Source of the DNA: Polymyxa betae
Taxonomy: Eukaryota > Endomyxa > Phytomyxea > Plasmodiophorida > Plasmodiophoridae
Assembly (NCBI GenBank): GCA_003693705.1
Contig: RBZT01000958.1
Coordinates: 1 to 27,040 of the forward strand
Length of the DNA stretch: 27,040 bases
Direction of reading: 5' to 3'
The notes beneath the pieces were generated by a model, which was not told the DNA's origin, searched no databases, and saw only the letters and a list, made by a program, of their open reading frames with translations. The position numbers and the translations under genes were made by a program. Each line of letters opens with the position of its first letter. Position 1 is the stretch's first letter. This document shows positions 1-9,106 of the stretch, piece after piece.

Positions 1-246
1 TTCTCAGTCACGGAGTCCGGACTTGGACTATCCCCTGAACCGTTCTCAGAGTCTCGTGTATGAGATCTAGTATTCGCCATCTAGCTACTCAAAACGCAGA
101 CGCTCACGATTAGAGGTCAGAATCAAAGTGTTTAGTGATCATAAGATCGTCTCGTACTCCAGGGCCGGTCACGTGCTCGGTCCGCACGCGACCGCCGGCA
201 GGCCAAGTCACTGGGAGGGCGTACGCATACCGCCAGCATCAACACA
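1..246. other. Unassigned sequence upstream of the copia fragment
   Basis: No gene is recognisable here. Around 222-246 the three forward frames together suggest the residues that normally precede the LLYLA motif of copia reverse transcriptases (a YR pair in one frame, then an ASINT stretch in the next). The copia coding region therefore probably extended through here and has since been shifted and eroded. No 5' LTR is visible, so the element is either truncated or continues outside the window. Confidence 0.3.
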
Positions 247-941
247 TTGTTGTATCTTGCAACTTTTACCCGGCCCGATATAGCCCATGCAGTGCAACAG
301 GTAGCTCAATTCTGCGCAAATCCCGGAAAGAAACACTGGGACGCAATAAAATATAATTATCGTTACCTCAACGGATCAAAATCCTTCGGAATTGAATACT
401 GCGGAAACTCACAGTCACTACACGCATATTTCGGGCAGGCCCCAACGAACATTCCGACAGCGGCCATGTTCGCGGATTCCGATTGGGCCAACGACCCCGA
501 CAAACGAAAATCCGTCGGCGGATATGCATTCATGATGCACGGTGGAGCCGTAGACTACAACTGTAAAAAGTTTACGGACACTCCACTGTCTTCCACCGTA
601 GCCGAATGGTACGCGGCCTGCGAAGCTGCCAAATCAGGAAAAAGGCTGCGCAATATGCTACAGGAGATCGGTCTACCGATGACATCTCCTCTGATCATTT
701 TGGAAGATAACCAGGGATGCATTAGCTACGGCAAACGCAGCTTGAACCAGTCCTCCATGAAGCACATTGATCTTAAATATAACTTCTTAAAAGAGAAATA
801 AAACTAGGTACCCTCGACCTTCAGCGGGTATGCACATCTGACAATATAGCCGACATCTTCACAAAGGCTTTAGCTAAACCCCGTTTCCAGGAACTAAGGC
901 AGCGACTGAACATCGTGCCAGTTCCTCGACCTCAGCTATAA
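247..941 (+). pseudogene. Ty1/copia polyprotein, 3' end (end of RT plus RNase H), frameshifted
   Basis: This is the C-terminal part of a Ty1/copia Pol polyprotein: the end of reverse transcriptase and the RNase H domain, which copies retrotransposon RNA into DNA and degrades the template. Visible motifs in order are LLYLATFTRPDIAHAV (about 250-295), ADSDWAND (first RNase H aspartate), STVAEWYAACEAA (glutamate), ILEDNQGCISY (second aspartate) and KHIDLKYNFLKEK near 765-798. A stop occurs at 799-801, but the neighbouring frame continues from about 798 with IKLGTLDLQRV and ADIFTKALAKPRFQELR to a TAA at 939-941. One base has therefore been lost in the A-run at 796-803. The stretch ADIFTKAL is typical of copia C-termini. 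No ATG precedes it in frame and no integrase or protease is present in the window, so this copy cannot make a full polyprotein. Confidence 0.9.
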
Positions 942-1112
942 ACGGTTTGGTGTTTTAGTGGGTATTGTCCGCACGGACTGAGTCCCACAGTACTCAGCAA
1001 ACAAACTGCGTGAGTCTCCGTAAATGGATTTCACTTTTTTCCGTTACAGCTGCAAATAGAGAGCAAATTCACTTCCTGATCATTTTCCAGTCCACACTCC
1101 TTCAAAGTATGA

Positions 1113-1124
1113 ACTGAGGGGGCG
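1113..1124 (+). promoter_or_regulatory. Polypurine tract of the copia element
   Basis: A purine run (GAACTGAGGGGGCG) lies directly before the LTR start at 1125. In LTR retrotransposons this position primes plus-strand DNA synthesis. The placement next to TGTTGGA is what supports the call. Confidence 0.6.
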
Positions 1125-1423
1125 TGTTGGAGATAAATTTGCTGGATTCCGGCCATTTCTTCCGCAAGTCCGTACACGGCATGACACGTCAGCAACTACA
1201 TCCTCTGTCATGGGAAGCCACGTCAGCAATGGCCATATAAGGAACCGGCCATATATCAAGATTCCAGGATTCTCATCCCGAGTGGAGACGCCACGTCAGC
1301 ACGACAGCCACGGCGTCCGAATCAAGAAACGATTTTAACCGGATGCAACCGGAAATAAAACACTCACTCTCAATTCTCTCATTCAAAGAACGTGTCTCTC
1401 GTTCGTTCTTTATCCATCCAACA
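1125..1423 (+). repeat. Copia 3' long terminal repeat (299 bp)
   Basis: The repeat begins TGTTGGA and ends TCCAACA, a perfect 7-bp inverted repeat with the canonical TG...CA ends. It follows the pol stop by 183 bp and a polypurine tract directly. It carries a TATAA at 1236-1240, a second AT-rich box near 1250, and an AATAAA at 1354-1359. This gives the expected LTR order of promoter then polyadenylation signal. The last 40 bp include an 8-bp stem, AAAGAACG (1385-1392) with CGTTCTTT (1404-1411). The candidate right target-site duplication is AATCC (1424-1428). Its partner would lie beyond the left edge of the window. Confidence 0.85.
1185..1301 (+). promoter_or_regulatory. Three CACGTCAGCA motifs in the LTR
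   Basis: The decamer CACGTCAGCA occurs exactly at 1185-1194, 1219-1228 and 1292-1301, bracketing the TATA box at 1236. ACGTCA is the core recognised by CREB/ATF-type bZIP factors in many eukaryotes. That these are enhancer sites of the LTR promoter is an inference. Confidence 0.5.
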
Positions 1424-1722
1424 AATCCAAATTGGTGATTTTTTTATCATCATCCATATCCATTTTCTAAAAGTCTTGGGAGTAACTCCCCAGCGACTGG
1501 CTCCGACATATTCCGTAGGATATGTTTTCAAAGCAATGTCCATAGAAGATGAATCGGTTGGCATAAACCAATCTGTTCGGCATCCATAAGAAGGAGCCAG
1601 AGATGCAGACATAGTTCAGCTGACAGGCCAAAGTGCGCACGATAGGCCGTATTGAAGGTCTGGGTGCCTGGTTTTCCAGCTTTGATAATAGCACTTGCTA
1701 AGCGATGAAAGTCTGGTTGCAT
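1424..1722 (-). pseudogene. N-terminal fragment of a DDE-type transposase, cut by the copia LTR
   Basis: The minus strand reads MQPDFHRLASAIIKAG from 1722, then FNTAYRAHFGLSAELCLHLW and PIHLLWTLL. After a small frame break near 1550 it continues KTYPTEYVGASRWGV and TPKTFRKWIWMMI in the next frame. The pattern of a short N-terminal domain, an LLWTL...LK.YPTE block and a TFRKW helix is what I recall from N-termini of DDE transposase genes in protists and early-diverging fungi (DDE_Tnp_4/Harbinger-like). Homology stops exactly at the LTR edge at 1423/1424, so the catalytic part should lie on the far side of the copia element, outside the window. Family assignment comes from recalled motifs and is moderate. 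The frameshift and the insertion make it non-functional. Confidence 0.6.
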
Positions 1723-2515
1723 CTGTTGCTATTTATTGCAAGAGGTAGAAATGCATCAATTGCATGCAGCGCACAACCAAAACTATCAATTTTACGGAGA
1801 AGTATCGTCACATTGCCGACATCGCGCATTTGCGAGAGCCTTATGTTTGGGTTAGGGTTGCGCAGTTGCGCACAAAAACAGTCTGTGGCTCTACACCACC
1901 CAGAAGATTCACGACATCGGGTGCGGTAAACTAGATTTTAAAAACTGTGAAAAGAGTAAGAATGTGTGCGCAAACTCGCGCATTTCACAGTTTCTTATGC
2001 GCAGTGACCACATCATGTGCGCATTTAGATATCCATCTTGTATCTATCCGATCACAATTCAGTTTCGTTTACTGTTTGGAACAGATTTCGCGTTTCTTAA
2101 TGCGCACAATCGTGTCTTGTTGCGCCAAATGTCAGGGTTTTTGCGCAGCTGTGACGCGACAATGATTATATTCAACCCATTTTCTAAAAAATACATTACC
2201 GCAACAACAAAAGGTGCCGTAGCTGAATTCTGCGAAATGGACTATGAGTACAGTGTAGACGGGTAGTGCACGGTAGCTCTCAGTCCGGTAGCGTAAGTGT
2301 TGATGTCCCACGTGTTCTGATGTACAGTCACCGTATGTAATGACGCATGCGGCGACTCTTCGTAAGTCGCGCTAAGTTGCCAACGCAATCATGTGCTGCC
2401 AGGATCGACTGACAGGTGCTTTTCAGAGTTCATGTTATGTTTTGCATGTGCGCGTTCCAATTGGAGAGATATGGGTTAGGCTTGCTCATTCGTTAATGAG
2501 CTCGGAAGAGGTACA
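1723..2515. other. 793-bp spacer rich in TGCGCA palindromes
   Basis: No convincing coding region is present; the short ORFs here overlap in conflicting frames. The outstanding property is repeated TGCGCA at 1859, 1867, 1967, 1998, 2018, 2101 and 2142, with one more at 1634 in the adjacent fragment. Variant GCGC sites lie near 1768, 1977 and 2121. The spacer separates two divergent reading regions, the minus-strand transposase fragment and the plus-strand gene starting near 2516, so it could be a bidirectional promoter or a protein-binding region of one transposon. Confidence 0.4.
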
Positions 2516-3391
2516 ATGACTGAAACCGCCCATCAGCTCGGTGCCGCCGCGTTCACTGATGATGACTTCCTGCTCCTTTCCAAGATTTGCTCTCGCTGAT
2601 TATCCTGGCAAACAACTCTCTCCTGCGCAATTGATTCACGAGTCCATTACGGATCCTGATACCAACGAAGTTCTTGAGCAATCGCCCTTTGGTAAGTTTA
2701 AGACAAATACACTGAGTTCTAAATTGCGCACATATTACAATGCAAAGGCTAAGCTGGCGGCCCTACTCTCCAAAGCTGGTAACGTAACATAAAAGTGCGA
2801 TAATATGGATTTCTAAATTGTCGATATCCGGATTAGGATCAATAGAGACATCCCAGCAGGGGTTTCCAGAGCCACCAAAAAATCTGCTCGTTGGGTCTTT
2901 GAAACGGCAAGCGACAGAGCCGTTGACCCCAACGTCAAGGCCCAGCTTGCAGTCTGTGCGCTCCACGCCAAAAACTACGAATAACATTGCGTGAATGTCA
3001 ATCGGGTTACATGAGCAATCAACATATTTCGACAGTTTTACGGTTTACCGGTCGCGACAAAGTCCTGATAATTTTTAAAATGATAGCTAGCACTTCTACT
3101 ACAGTGAAGGCGAGCAATGACGGCATCCGCGTTCTTTTCACAATACGCGATAAGATTTCGGATGCTCACGAGCTTATACTTGCATCGAAAATCTCTGAGA
3201 CAGAAGCGCTGCGGAAATTATTTCGGGACCAAGAGCGGAAGGTGCTGAACTATGAAGTTGAACTATCGAATCCCGTTAAAACAAGCGTCGAAAAGAGGGT
3301 CGTTTATAGCGATGCTCAGAAGCCAGTGCGCTTGATGGTCACGCTGACTGTTAGGGAGGACGAGGAAAGCGATGACGCATTGTCTTCATAG
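2516..3391 (+). pseudogene. Unrecognised gene, probably decayed, possibly a transposon accessory gene
   Basis: I do not recognise this family. An ATG at 2516 opens MTETAHQLGAAAFTDDDF and LLLSKICSR. A one-base shift near 2590 leads to LADYPGKQLSPAQLIHES and LSSKLRTYYNAKAKLA, ending at 2779. A plausible phase-1 intron, GT at 2780 to AG at 2836 (57 nt), joins this to a serine/proline-rich stretch running to about 2990. A second open frame, in phase from about 3036 to a TAG at 3389-3391, encodes ISDAHELILASKISETEA and an acidic end (EDEESDDALSS). I could not find a splice that joins the last two parts in frame. AATAAA signals follow at 3424 and 3438. GC content is clearly higher than in the housekeeping genes to the right. 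Its divergent position relative to the transposase fragment suggests, without proof, the accessory gene of the same element. Confidence 0.4.
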
Positions 3392-3746
3392 CTCTGCTAC
3401 ATATAGGACATTTTGATGTTTCAAATAAAAATCAAATAATAAAACAAATTTACGCTGCTTTCCAGCATTTACCGCGGCTTCCGGGGTTATCGCCTCCACG
3501 GAGTGCGACTGGGAGGTCCTGAGAAATTAAGAATAATGGTTAGCCCATGTTTTATTTCTCGTGGGAGGGTTAAAACGGGCGTGGATCTGGTTGGTGTACG
3601 TTCGAACGAACTTTTTAAGGTTGTACTGGTACAAGAGCGCAGCGAGGCTAGAGATAAATTTGAAGAACTCAATGCTGTCGTGGTTTACTGCAGCTCAGGC
3701 TGCTTATAAAGAACGCAGTATTATGGGGACATCAAAATCAGTGAAA
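3392..3746. other. Spacer without a recognised gene
   Basis: Polyadenylation-like AATAAA hexamers at 3424-3429 and near 3438 would serve the plus-strand gene on the left. The remaining 300 bp hold short overlapping ORFs on both strands (for example 3503-3709) in which I see no family motif. The base composition changes here from the GC-richer left flank to the AT-rich gene cluster. Confidence 0.4.
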
Positions 3747-5541
3747 CTAAGTGAGCTTTTGATCATTAACTTGATCAATACTGTTCACGCCTAGATCATA
3801 AGTTTGTACATCACATCCATAAGCCGTATTCGTCAACTTGAATACTTGATGAAGATAAAGATCCAAATGTGGAATGTCTTCATGGGGTAGATCCATGAAA
3901 TATGCATCTAAGCAAGAGTATAAGACAATAAAATGCAAGTCACGTAAAAACGCATTCGCCTACAAACACAACGTAGAACAGCTCGATGACCGACGACGAC
4001 GACCGGGGTTGTAGTCTTCTCTAACTCAAATATAACAGGTTCTAAACGCTGGATAACGTCTAGATACGATTCTCCTCTGAGGTAGATCAATGAGCACTGC
4101 ATTTCAGGGTACATATAAAAATATACCTTGGATACCGGTACCGTAATTTATCTTGCTTTCGAGCCTGAAACTCCTCTGGCATTAATCTTTTGAAATCTGC
4201 AGTTGTCATTCCGTCGCACGATCCTACTTCTATCTCACATAATGCTCTCCATTGCTGAGCTTGGGCTCCTATATGACAATAAAATCAATGTTTAATTGTC
4301 ATACGTATTTAAGCAGAAACCTTTGATATAAGACACCGTTTCGATCGTTCTTTTTAATGTGCTACACCAAACTGTTAAAGGCCCCTAAATCGTTATGTCA
4401 AATTACAGCGAGTAACTATTTCCGCGATGAAGTATTACAAAATCATTTTTATCTTGTTCATTTTCTAAAAATAAGGCCAAATGCTGAGCATAAATCTTGC
4501 CTTGATCACTCAATTCCGAATCACCTCCGATTTTACCTAGTCGGTGGTTAGGTAAAAGACATCCATTATACGATAACGGCCAACAAACCTTCGATGTTAA
4601 ATCGAGATTCGCCATGACGCGACAGGTAAATTGGAGCAGTATTAATCCTGAGACCCAGCTAAAAGAATTGCAAAATTATGTTACGGCTTAAATACCTAAC
4701 ATGAAGTAAGAAATAAACAATCCTGGAACATATAATGCCATCGATACGAAATACGACCATCTTACGTCCAGTATCTATAACTTTTATATATCGATCACCT
4801 TCTTCATCAGTTATAGTGGCGTAGCTACGTTCATAATTAGCGATTCGAGCTCGAAAATCTCGATATGCTTTTGAAAGAATAAATAGAAAGGTAATAGATC
4901 AGTACGAGTGATTACCTGTATCCGGATCTATACCAGCATAATCTGGTGAATTTAGCTTATTTCTTTTGATATTTTCTTCGAGCAGATTCTCATCATTACA
5001 TATACTTTCAATCCAGACTAGCTTAAAATCGATGCCAGTCCTGGAATGTGCTTGGGTCAGCTAATTATTGATCAATATGGATAATGAAAGTAAATGACTT
5101 AAGCTTACAGTTTCCTTGACCATGCGACGTCGCTCAAGAGTGCTATTAGTTCCATCGTAGATAGCGACACGACCATGGTTTGTAACGACCCAATCAATCA
5201 TAGCATTCATTGCTTGAATAGCACATTGACGACGTGCGGAGACTCCTTCTTGATTATTTGAATCAAAGAAATCGGCTCCAACCTGTGCTCCAACCTGCAC
5301 AACCACAATATCATTACTTACAAATTTCACGCCTGCATCACAAAAATACTTGACTACGACGGTATTCGCCGATATTGAATGATTTCGTATTGAACCCTAT
5401 CCATCTAAGATATCTTTCCAGTTTATGAGCCAGGTATGTCTTGCCACGTGCTGGAAGACCAATCATACATAGTACGAGACATTCATCAACTAGCCCACAA
5501 AGGTTATGTTTGAAACTTGATGATGGGATGGAGTACAATAC
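3747..5541 (-). CDS. PFKFB: 6-phosphofructo-2-kinase/fructose-2,6-bisphosphatase (bifunctional)
   Basis: This cytosolic enzyme makes and breaks fructose-2,6-bisphosphate, the activator of phosphofructokinase. Exons read downward: 5541-5350, 5294-5109, 5060-4916, 4867-4696, 4647-4589, 4536-4439, 4384-4321, 4268-4127, 4076-3970 and 3907-3747. Introns are 48-62 nt and the sum is 442 in-frame codons including the stop. The kinase half has Walker A GLPARGKT (residues 28-35 from V1), NIGEYRRSQ and [12 protein letters not shown]. The phosphatase half has LSRHGES (catalytic His, about 243), [37 protein letters not shown] and GHRAVLR (second His, about 383). Both active sites look intact. The 5' end is unresolved: an acceptor AATCAG precedes 5541 and a donor GTAAGG lies near 5731, but no in-frame ATG is evident. 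Only a short N-terminus can be missing, because the divergent phosphatase gene starts at 5799. Confidence 0.93.
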
Positions 5542-5798
5542 CTGATTTCTCTCTCTCTATGATGCCAGAGCATGATTGAGTTCTATGCATAGTGAAGAAG
5601 TAGATAGAGAGATGTAATAAATAGGAGTATGATATGATGTATGAGATAAGAGACCACTATTAACCACAAGCACTATTTTAACAACAAACATTAAACAGGG
5701 GGATGAGCAGGAGGGGTTGCAGCAGCCCTTACCAGTAAACACCTTAGATCTATCTGCTCATATAAATAACATCTATCTTATATCAGACATCAATCATC
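5542..5798. promoter_or_regulatory. Shared divergent promoter region, PFKFB (-) and PP2A-like (+)
   Basis: This stretch separates the first confirmed PFKFB exon from the phosphatase start codon, at most 257 bp. It must hold the promoter of the plus-strand gene and the 5' exon or leader of PFKFB. It includes alternating CT/GA-rich tracts near 5550-5620 and a TATAAATA at 5761-5768, 31 bp before the phosphatase ATG, too close to be a classical TATA box unless the leader is very short. Confidence 0.4.
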
Positions 5799-7199
5799 AT
5801 GTCAATAGATGAATTTCTTCATATACTTTCCAATGGGCAATTATTGACATCATATCAATGTCTGCATCTATGCTGTAAGGTATATATATCTATTCAATCG
5901 GCCATTATGAGTCTCAACTATATCCACATACAGGCTATAGAGATATTCATCAATGAACCCAATGTTCATCGTATTCAAACACCGATCTCTGTGGTAATGT
6001 CCATCATATCCTACTCATGTTCACATATTAATATTAAATTCCAAGGTGGGAGATATTCATGGGTTGGTATCTTCTCTGCATAGAATTCGTTTTAATGATT
6101 GTCTGCTATTTTGCTTTCAGGCAACTACATGATCTACTCGAACTGTTTCGAGTGTCTGGGCAGGTCCCTGATACTAGTTATTTATTTCTAGGGGATTATG
6201 TTGATCGAGGTCTGAATTTACGATCATATTGATAAACATGTGTATGAAATGTTTGATATTAATGTTTAGGTCAATATTCAGTTCCAACTATATGTCTATT
6301 ATCATGTTTGAAAATTCGATACCCAGATCGTGTAACACTACTTCGTGGTAATCATGAATGTCGACAGATAACTCAGGTTAACTATGACAGAATATACTGG
6401 AGATGTTTCATACTAATATATGATATTATTACTTATAGGTATATGGATTCTATAGTGAATGCTGTATGAGATATGGACAAGAACAAGGAACTGCTGTATG
6501 GAAATCATTCACAGATATGTTTGACTATCTACCTATTGCTGCCACTATAGATGGCAATATATTCTGTACACATGGAGGATTATCTCCAACATTACCTACT
6601 CTGCATCAGATACAATCTATACAAAGATTTCAAGAAATACCTGCTGAAGGGCCTTTAGCCGATCTTATGTGGTAATATCTCATCTTAATGTAGCTGGAAG
6701 AAACTGTTATGAGAACAAGAATTCCAGGTCGGATCCAGATAATCGATTGGCAGGATTTCGTATCTCATCTCGTGGTGCTGGTTACTTATTTGGTGAAGAT
6801 GTATTTGATAAGTTCATGCATAGCAATAATTTTGAGGTCTAACATAACTGATTTGATACTGGAGTCTTAACCTGATTTCAGTATATGATTCGAGCTCATC
6901 AGCTCTGTATGGAAGGATATCAACAACTATTTCGTGATAGATTTGCTACTGTCTGGAGTGCCCCAAACTGTATCACAATTCTATTCTCCTTGCAGTAGTA
7001 ATAATACTGATATCTGACAGATTGCTTTCGCGCTGGAAATAAGGCCTCGGTCCTTCAGATTGGATCGGATCACAGTCAGAAGTTCCTCGTTTTTTATGCC
7101 TGTCCAACTGAGAGACAAATACAAATTCAGCATTCATTCAATGATAATGGAGATGGTCATGATCATGAATTACGAATAAATCCCGATTATTTCTTATAA
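5799..7199 (+). CDS. PP2A-type serine/threonine phosphatase, catalytic subunit
   Basis: This is a metal-dependent Ser/Thr phosphatase of the PPP family. Exons are 5799-5879, 5934-5993, 6046-6062, 6121-6209, 6270-6376, 6439-6671, 6728-6836, 6882-6969 and 7021-7199, giving 320 residues, close to the 305-310 of the family. Motifs are GDIHG (49-53), GDYVDRG (77-83), [18 protein letters not shown] (GNHE 109-112), CTHGGLSP (His 163), [28 protein letters not shown] and SAPNYC (258-263). The C-terminus is NPDYFL. The DYFL tail is the end that is carboxymethylated in PP2A and PP4. The body is divergent, with features shared by PP2A, PP4 and PP6, so I do not assign the exact subtype. Exon 3 is only 17 nt and carries the metal-binding GDIHG motif. 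The gene stops 63 bp before the next start. Confidence 0.93.
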
Positions 7200-7262
7200 A
7201 TTTAGTTGCGGAGACAGTATCTGTATATCTGTAGAATCATATCATTAGTGTCATAGGTTGTT

Positions 7263-8518
7263 ATGGGAGTATTATCTAATATAGAGGATTATATAGTCTG
7301 TCTGGGACATATTCATCAACTTCCAGATAGATTACGTCCTATCAAATCCAAACATTCAGGTTAGCATTCACATTGAATTCTACTTTGGCACCCAACTAAA
7401 CCTTCCAGTTGCTTTCTTTTCTGATCTCATCTATCAAGATCAATTAATTGCTCGTATGCTTCATAAACCAGAACAGTCGTCCTTCCAACTACTCCAACAT
7501 ATTTGTCAAGATCCACTTATTACTGTCAAGATAATTATTGTAGCTCTTGATCTTCGAACTCCAACTGTCATTCCAAAAGTTTTGAGTGAGAACGCCGATT
7601 ATATCAATGAATTCAGACAAGAAGCCAAATTTGAAACCACCGAAGGTAATATCTCAACGAGTTTCTAAATATGCTATGTTAAGTAACTTTTCATACAAAG
7701 TTATCTTATTGGCCTGCAATTGTAATCATTTCCTCGATCATGTCACTGGATATGGCGCTGATGTTATGGCGGTTTGAACATTACAATTTTTTGTATAACT
7801 ATTCTGAATTCTTCGTAATTCAGGGAGCTCTGAGGCGTCAGGCGTTAAAGCTTAACGCTTCGCTTTATTATTCGGAGGGTTTCCATGATTATGAATCTGT
7901 AATTTACTACATTACCCGAACTATACGTCCAAATCTATCTCACGTTCGGTTAGATAGCTGCCTCAGCTCGATCATCATTGAAATCTAAACTTAATCTATT
8001 GTATGCAGCTCTAATGTTCGGCAACCAACCTTATCTGATTCATATTTAATAATCCCAGCTGGATTAGATAGTGAGGAACTGATTTCAAAGATGACGACTC
8101 CAGAAACGAAATTTCAAGAGCTGTTCCCAGATGCTATTGAAGAATGTCGTCCTGAGACTGATCGGGTCATTGCTATTAATGATGATGAGTTTATCAAACT
8201 TGTGAGAATCAGTCTGGAGAAATTCGAGACTGAAAGCGATACTCGAACTCCAGTCTCAAATCGGGCTACCTCAAATGATTCGGTAATCAATCATGTATTA
8301 GTATATTGATGCATGGTTTATAATTACTCTATAATGTCCAGATAATATATCAGAGTCCATCTATCAGCAATACACCTTCAACTCCGTCAACTACAAGTCA
8401 GATTGCTGTCAAATGCTTCTTTGAATCGCTTCTATCACCTCGTTCAAAAGATGAACGAATGGATCATTGCACAATTCAAAGAAATGCACAAGAAGCATTA
8501 CACGATATGAATAAATAA
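7263..8518 (+). CDS. Dynein light intermediate chain-like protein, without a visible P-loop
   Basis: Exons are 7263-7359, 7409-7645, 7701-7771, 7824-7948, 8009-8282 and 8342-8518, giving 326 residues. The order of blocks matches dynein light intermediate chains, which link cytoplasmic dynein to cargo adaptors: a hydrophobic strand KIIIVALDLRTP (73-84) followed by TVIPKVLSENADYI, then VILLACNCNHFLDH at the NKxD-like position, LRRQALKLNASLYYSEGF, a YESVIYYITRTI helix, and YLIIPAGLDSEELISKM (189 onward), which resembles the family's FIPAGWD element. The C-terminal third is Ser/Thr-rich. The usual N-terminal GxxxxGK(S/T) P-loop is absent; the N-terminus from the ATG at 7263 shows no nucleotide-binding glycine loop. 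Either the start lies in an exon I missed or the GTPase fold is degenerate. The assignment is from pattern resemblance, not alignment. Confidence 0.6.
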
Positions 8519-8536
8519 TTTATAAATAATTACATT

Positions 8537-9053
8537 CTAAAGGGATGCTTTATAAACGGATGATAAAGATGCAGGCAACTTTCCAGCGACAATCAAGTTA
8601 GTTACATCCGAATCATGAACGTAAAAATTGGAATTCGTTGGTATATGCATGAAGCTGGAAAATAAGGCCTTAGTAGGAGAAAGTTCATTGATATGAACAG
8701 CAAGACGAACTGGACGACCAAGTAAATTTAACGTCTCAATTGTTAAACGATCAGAATCAGGTGCGTGATATAAAGCAGTGACATATCGACGAGATACAGA
8801 GTGACATATATAAGTTGTTCCTAATGAGAATCCAGCAATAATACCAGCCAGTGATATTAACACCTGAATGAAGGGGATAATGAGCACATCATATGACATA
8901 TATATATAAAGTATATACAGGGGTTGGGGCGGCACTATCTGCTGCCAACATCAATGGACAGGTTAATGTCGTCAGTCCTGCTGAACATAATGATAATAGC
9001 TTTACTTGACGTACTGCATGACGTAAACGTCCTACATATGCAGGACTAGACAT
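8537..9053 (-). CDS. Small two-pass membrane protein, TMEM70/TMEM186/TMEM223-like
   Basis: Two exons, 9053-8919 and 8863-8537, with a 55-nt intron, encode 153 residues. Two hydrophobic segments (VKLLSLCSAGLTTLTCPLML, about 17-36, and VLISLAGIIAGFSLGTTYI, about 46-64) are followed by a soluble part with YVTALYHAPDSDRLTIETLN and LLGRPVRLAVHINELSP. This layout, a membrane hairpin then a beta-rich tail with the L..GR motif, is that of the TMEM70/186/223 family of mitochondrial inner-membrane proteins involved in assembling respiratory complexes. The frame stays open for about 60 nt upstream of the ATG at 9053, so the targeting peptide may be in a missed exon. The stop is 18 bp from the convergent dynein-like stop, and the start is 53 bp from the CSB stop. 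Confidence 0.6.
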
Positions 9054-9106
9054 GAGCAGAGCCAGTACGACAGGCCAAGAGATTGGTTTAGCGAGTAACC
9101 CCTTGA

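Noticed and set aside
1845-1862. Telomere-like GGGTTAGGG
   Set aside because: Only about two imperfect units in the interior of a spacer; not a telomere or a clear interstitial array.
3503-3709. 68-codon ORF left of the PFKFB gene
   Set aside because: Competing overlapping ORFs in three frames and no family motif.
7646-7690. Splice acceptor at GTTAAG in the dynein-like gene
   Set aside because: It gives the wrong phase. ACAAAG at 7700 gives a 55-nt intron and an in-frame VILLACN block.
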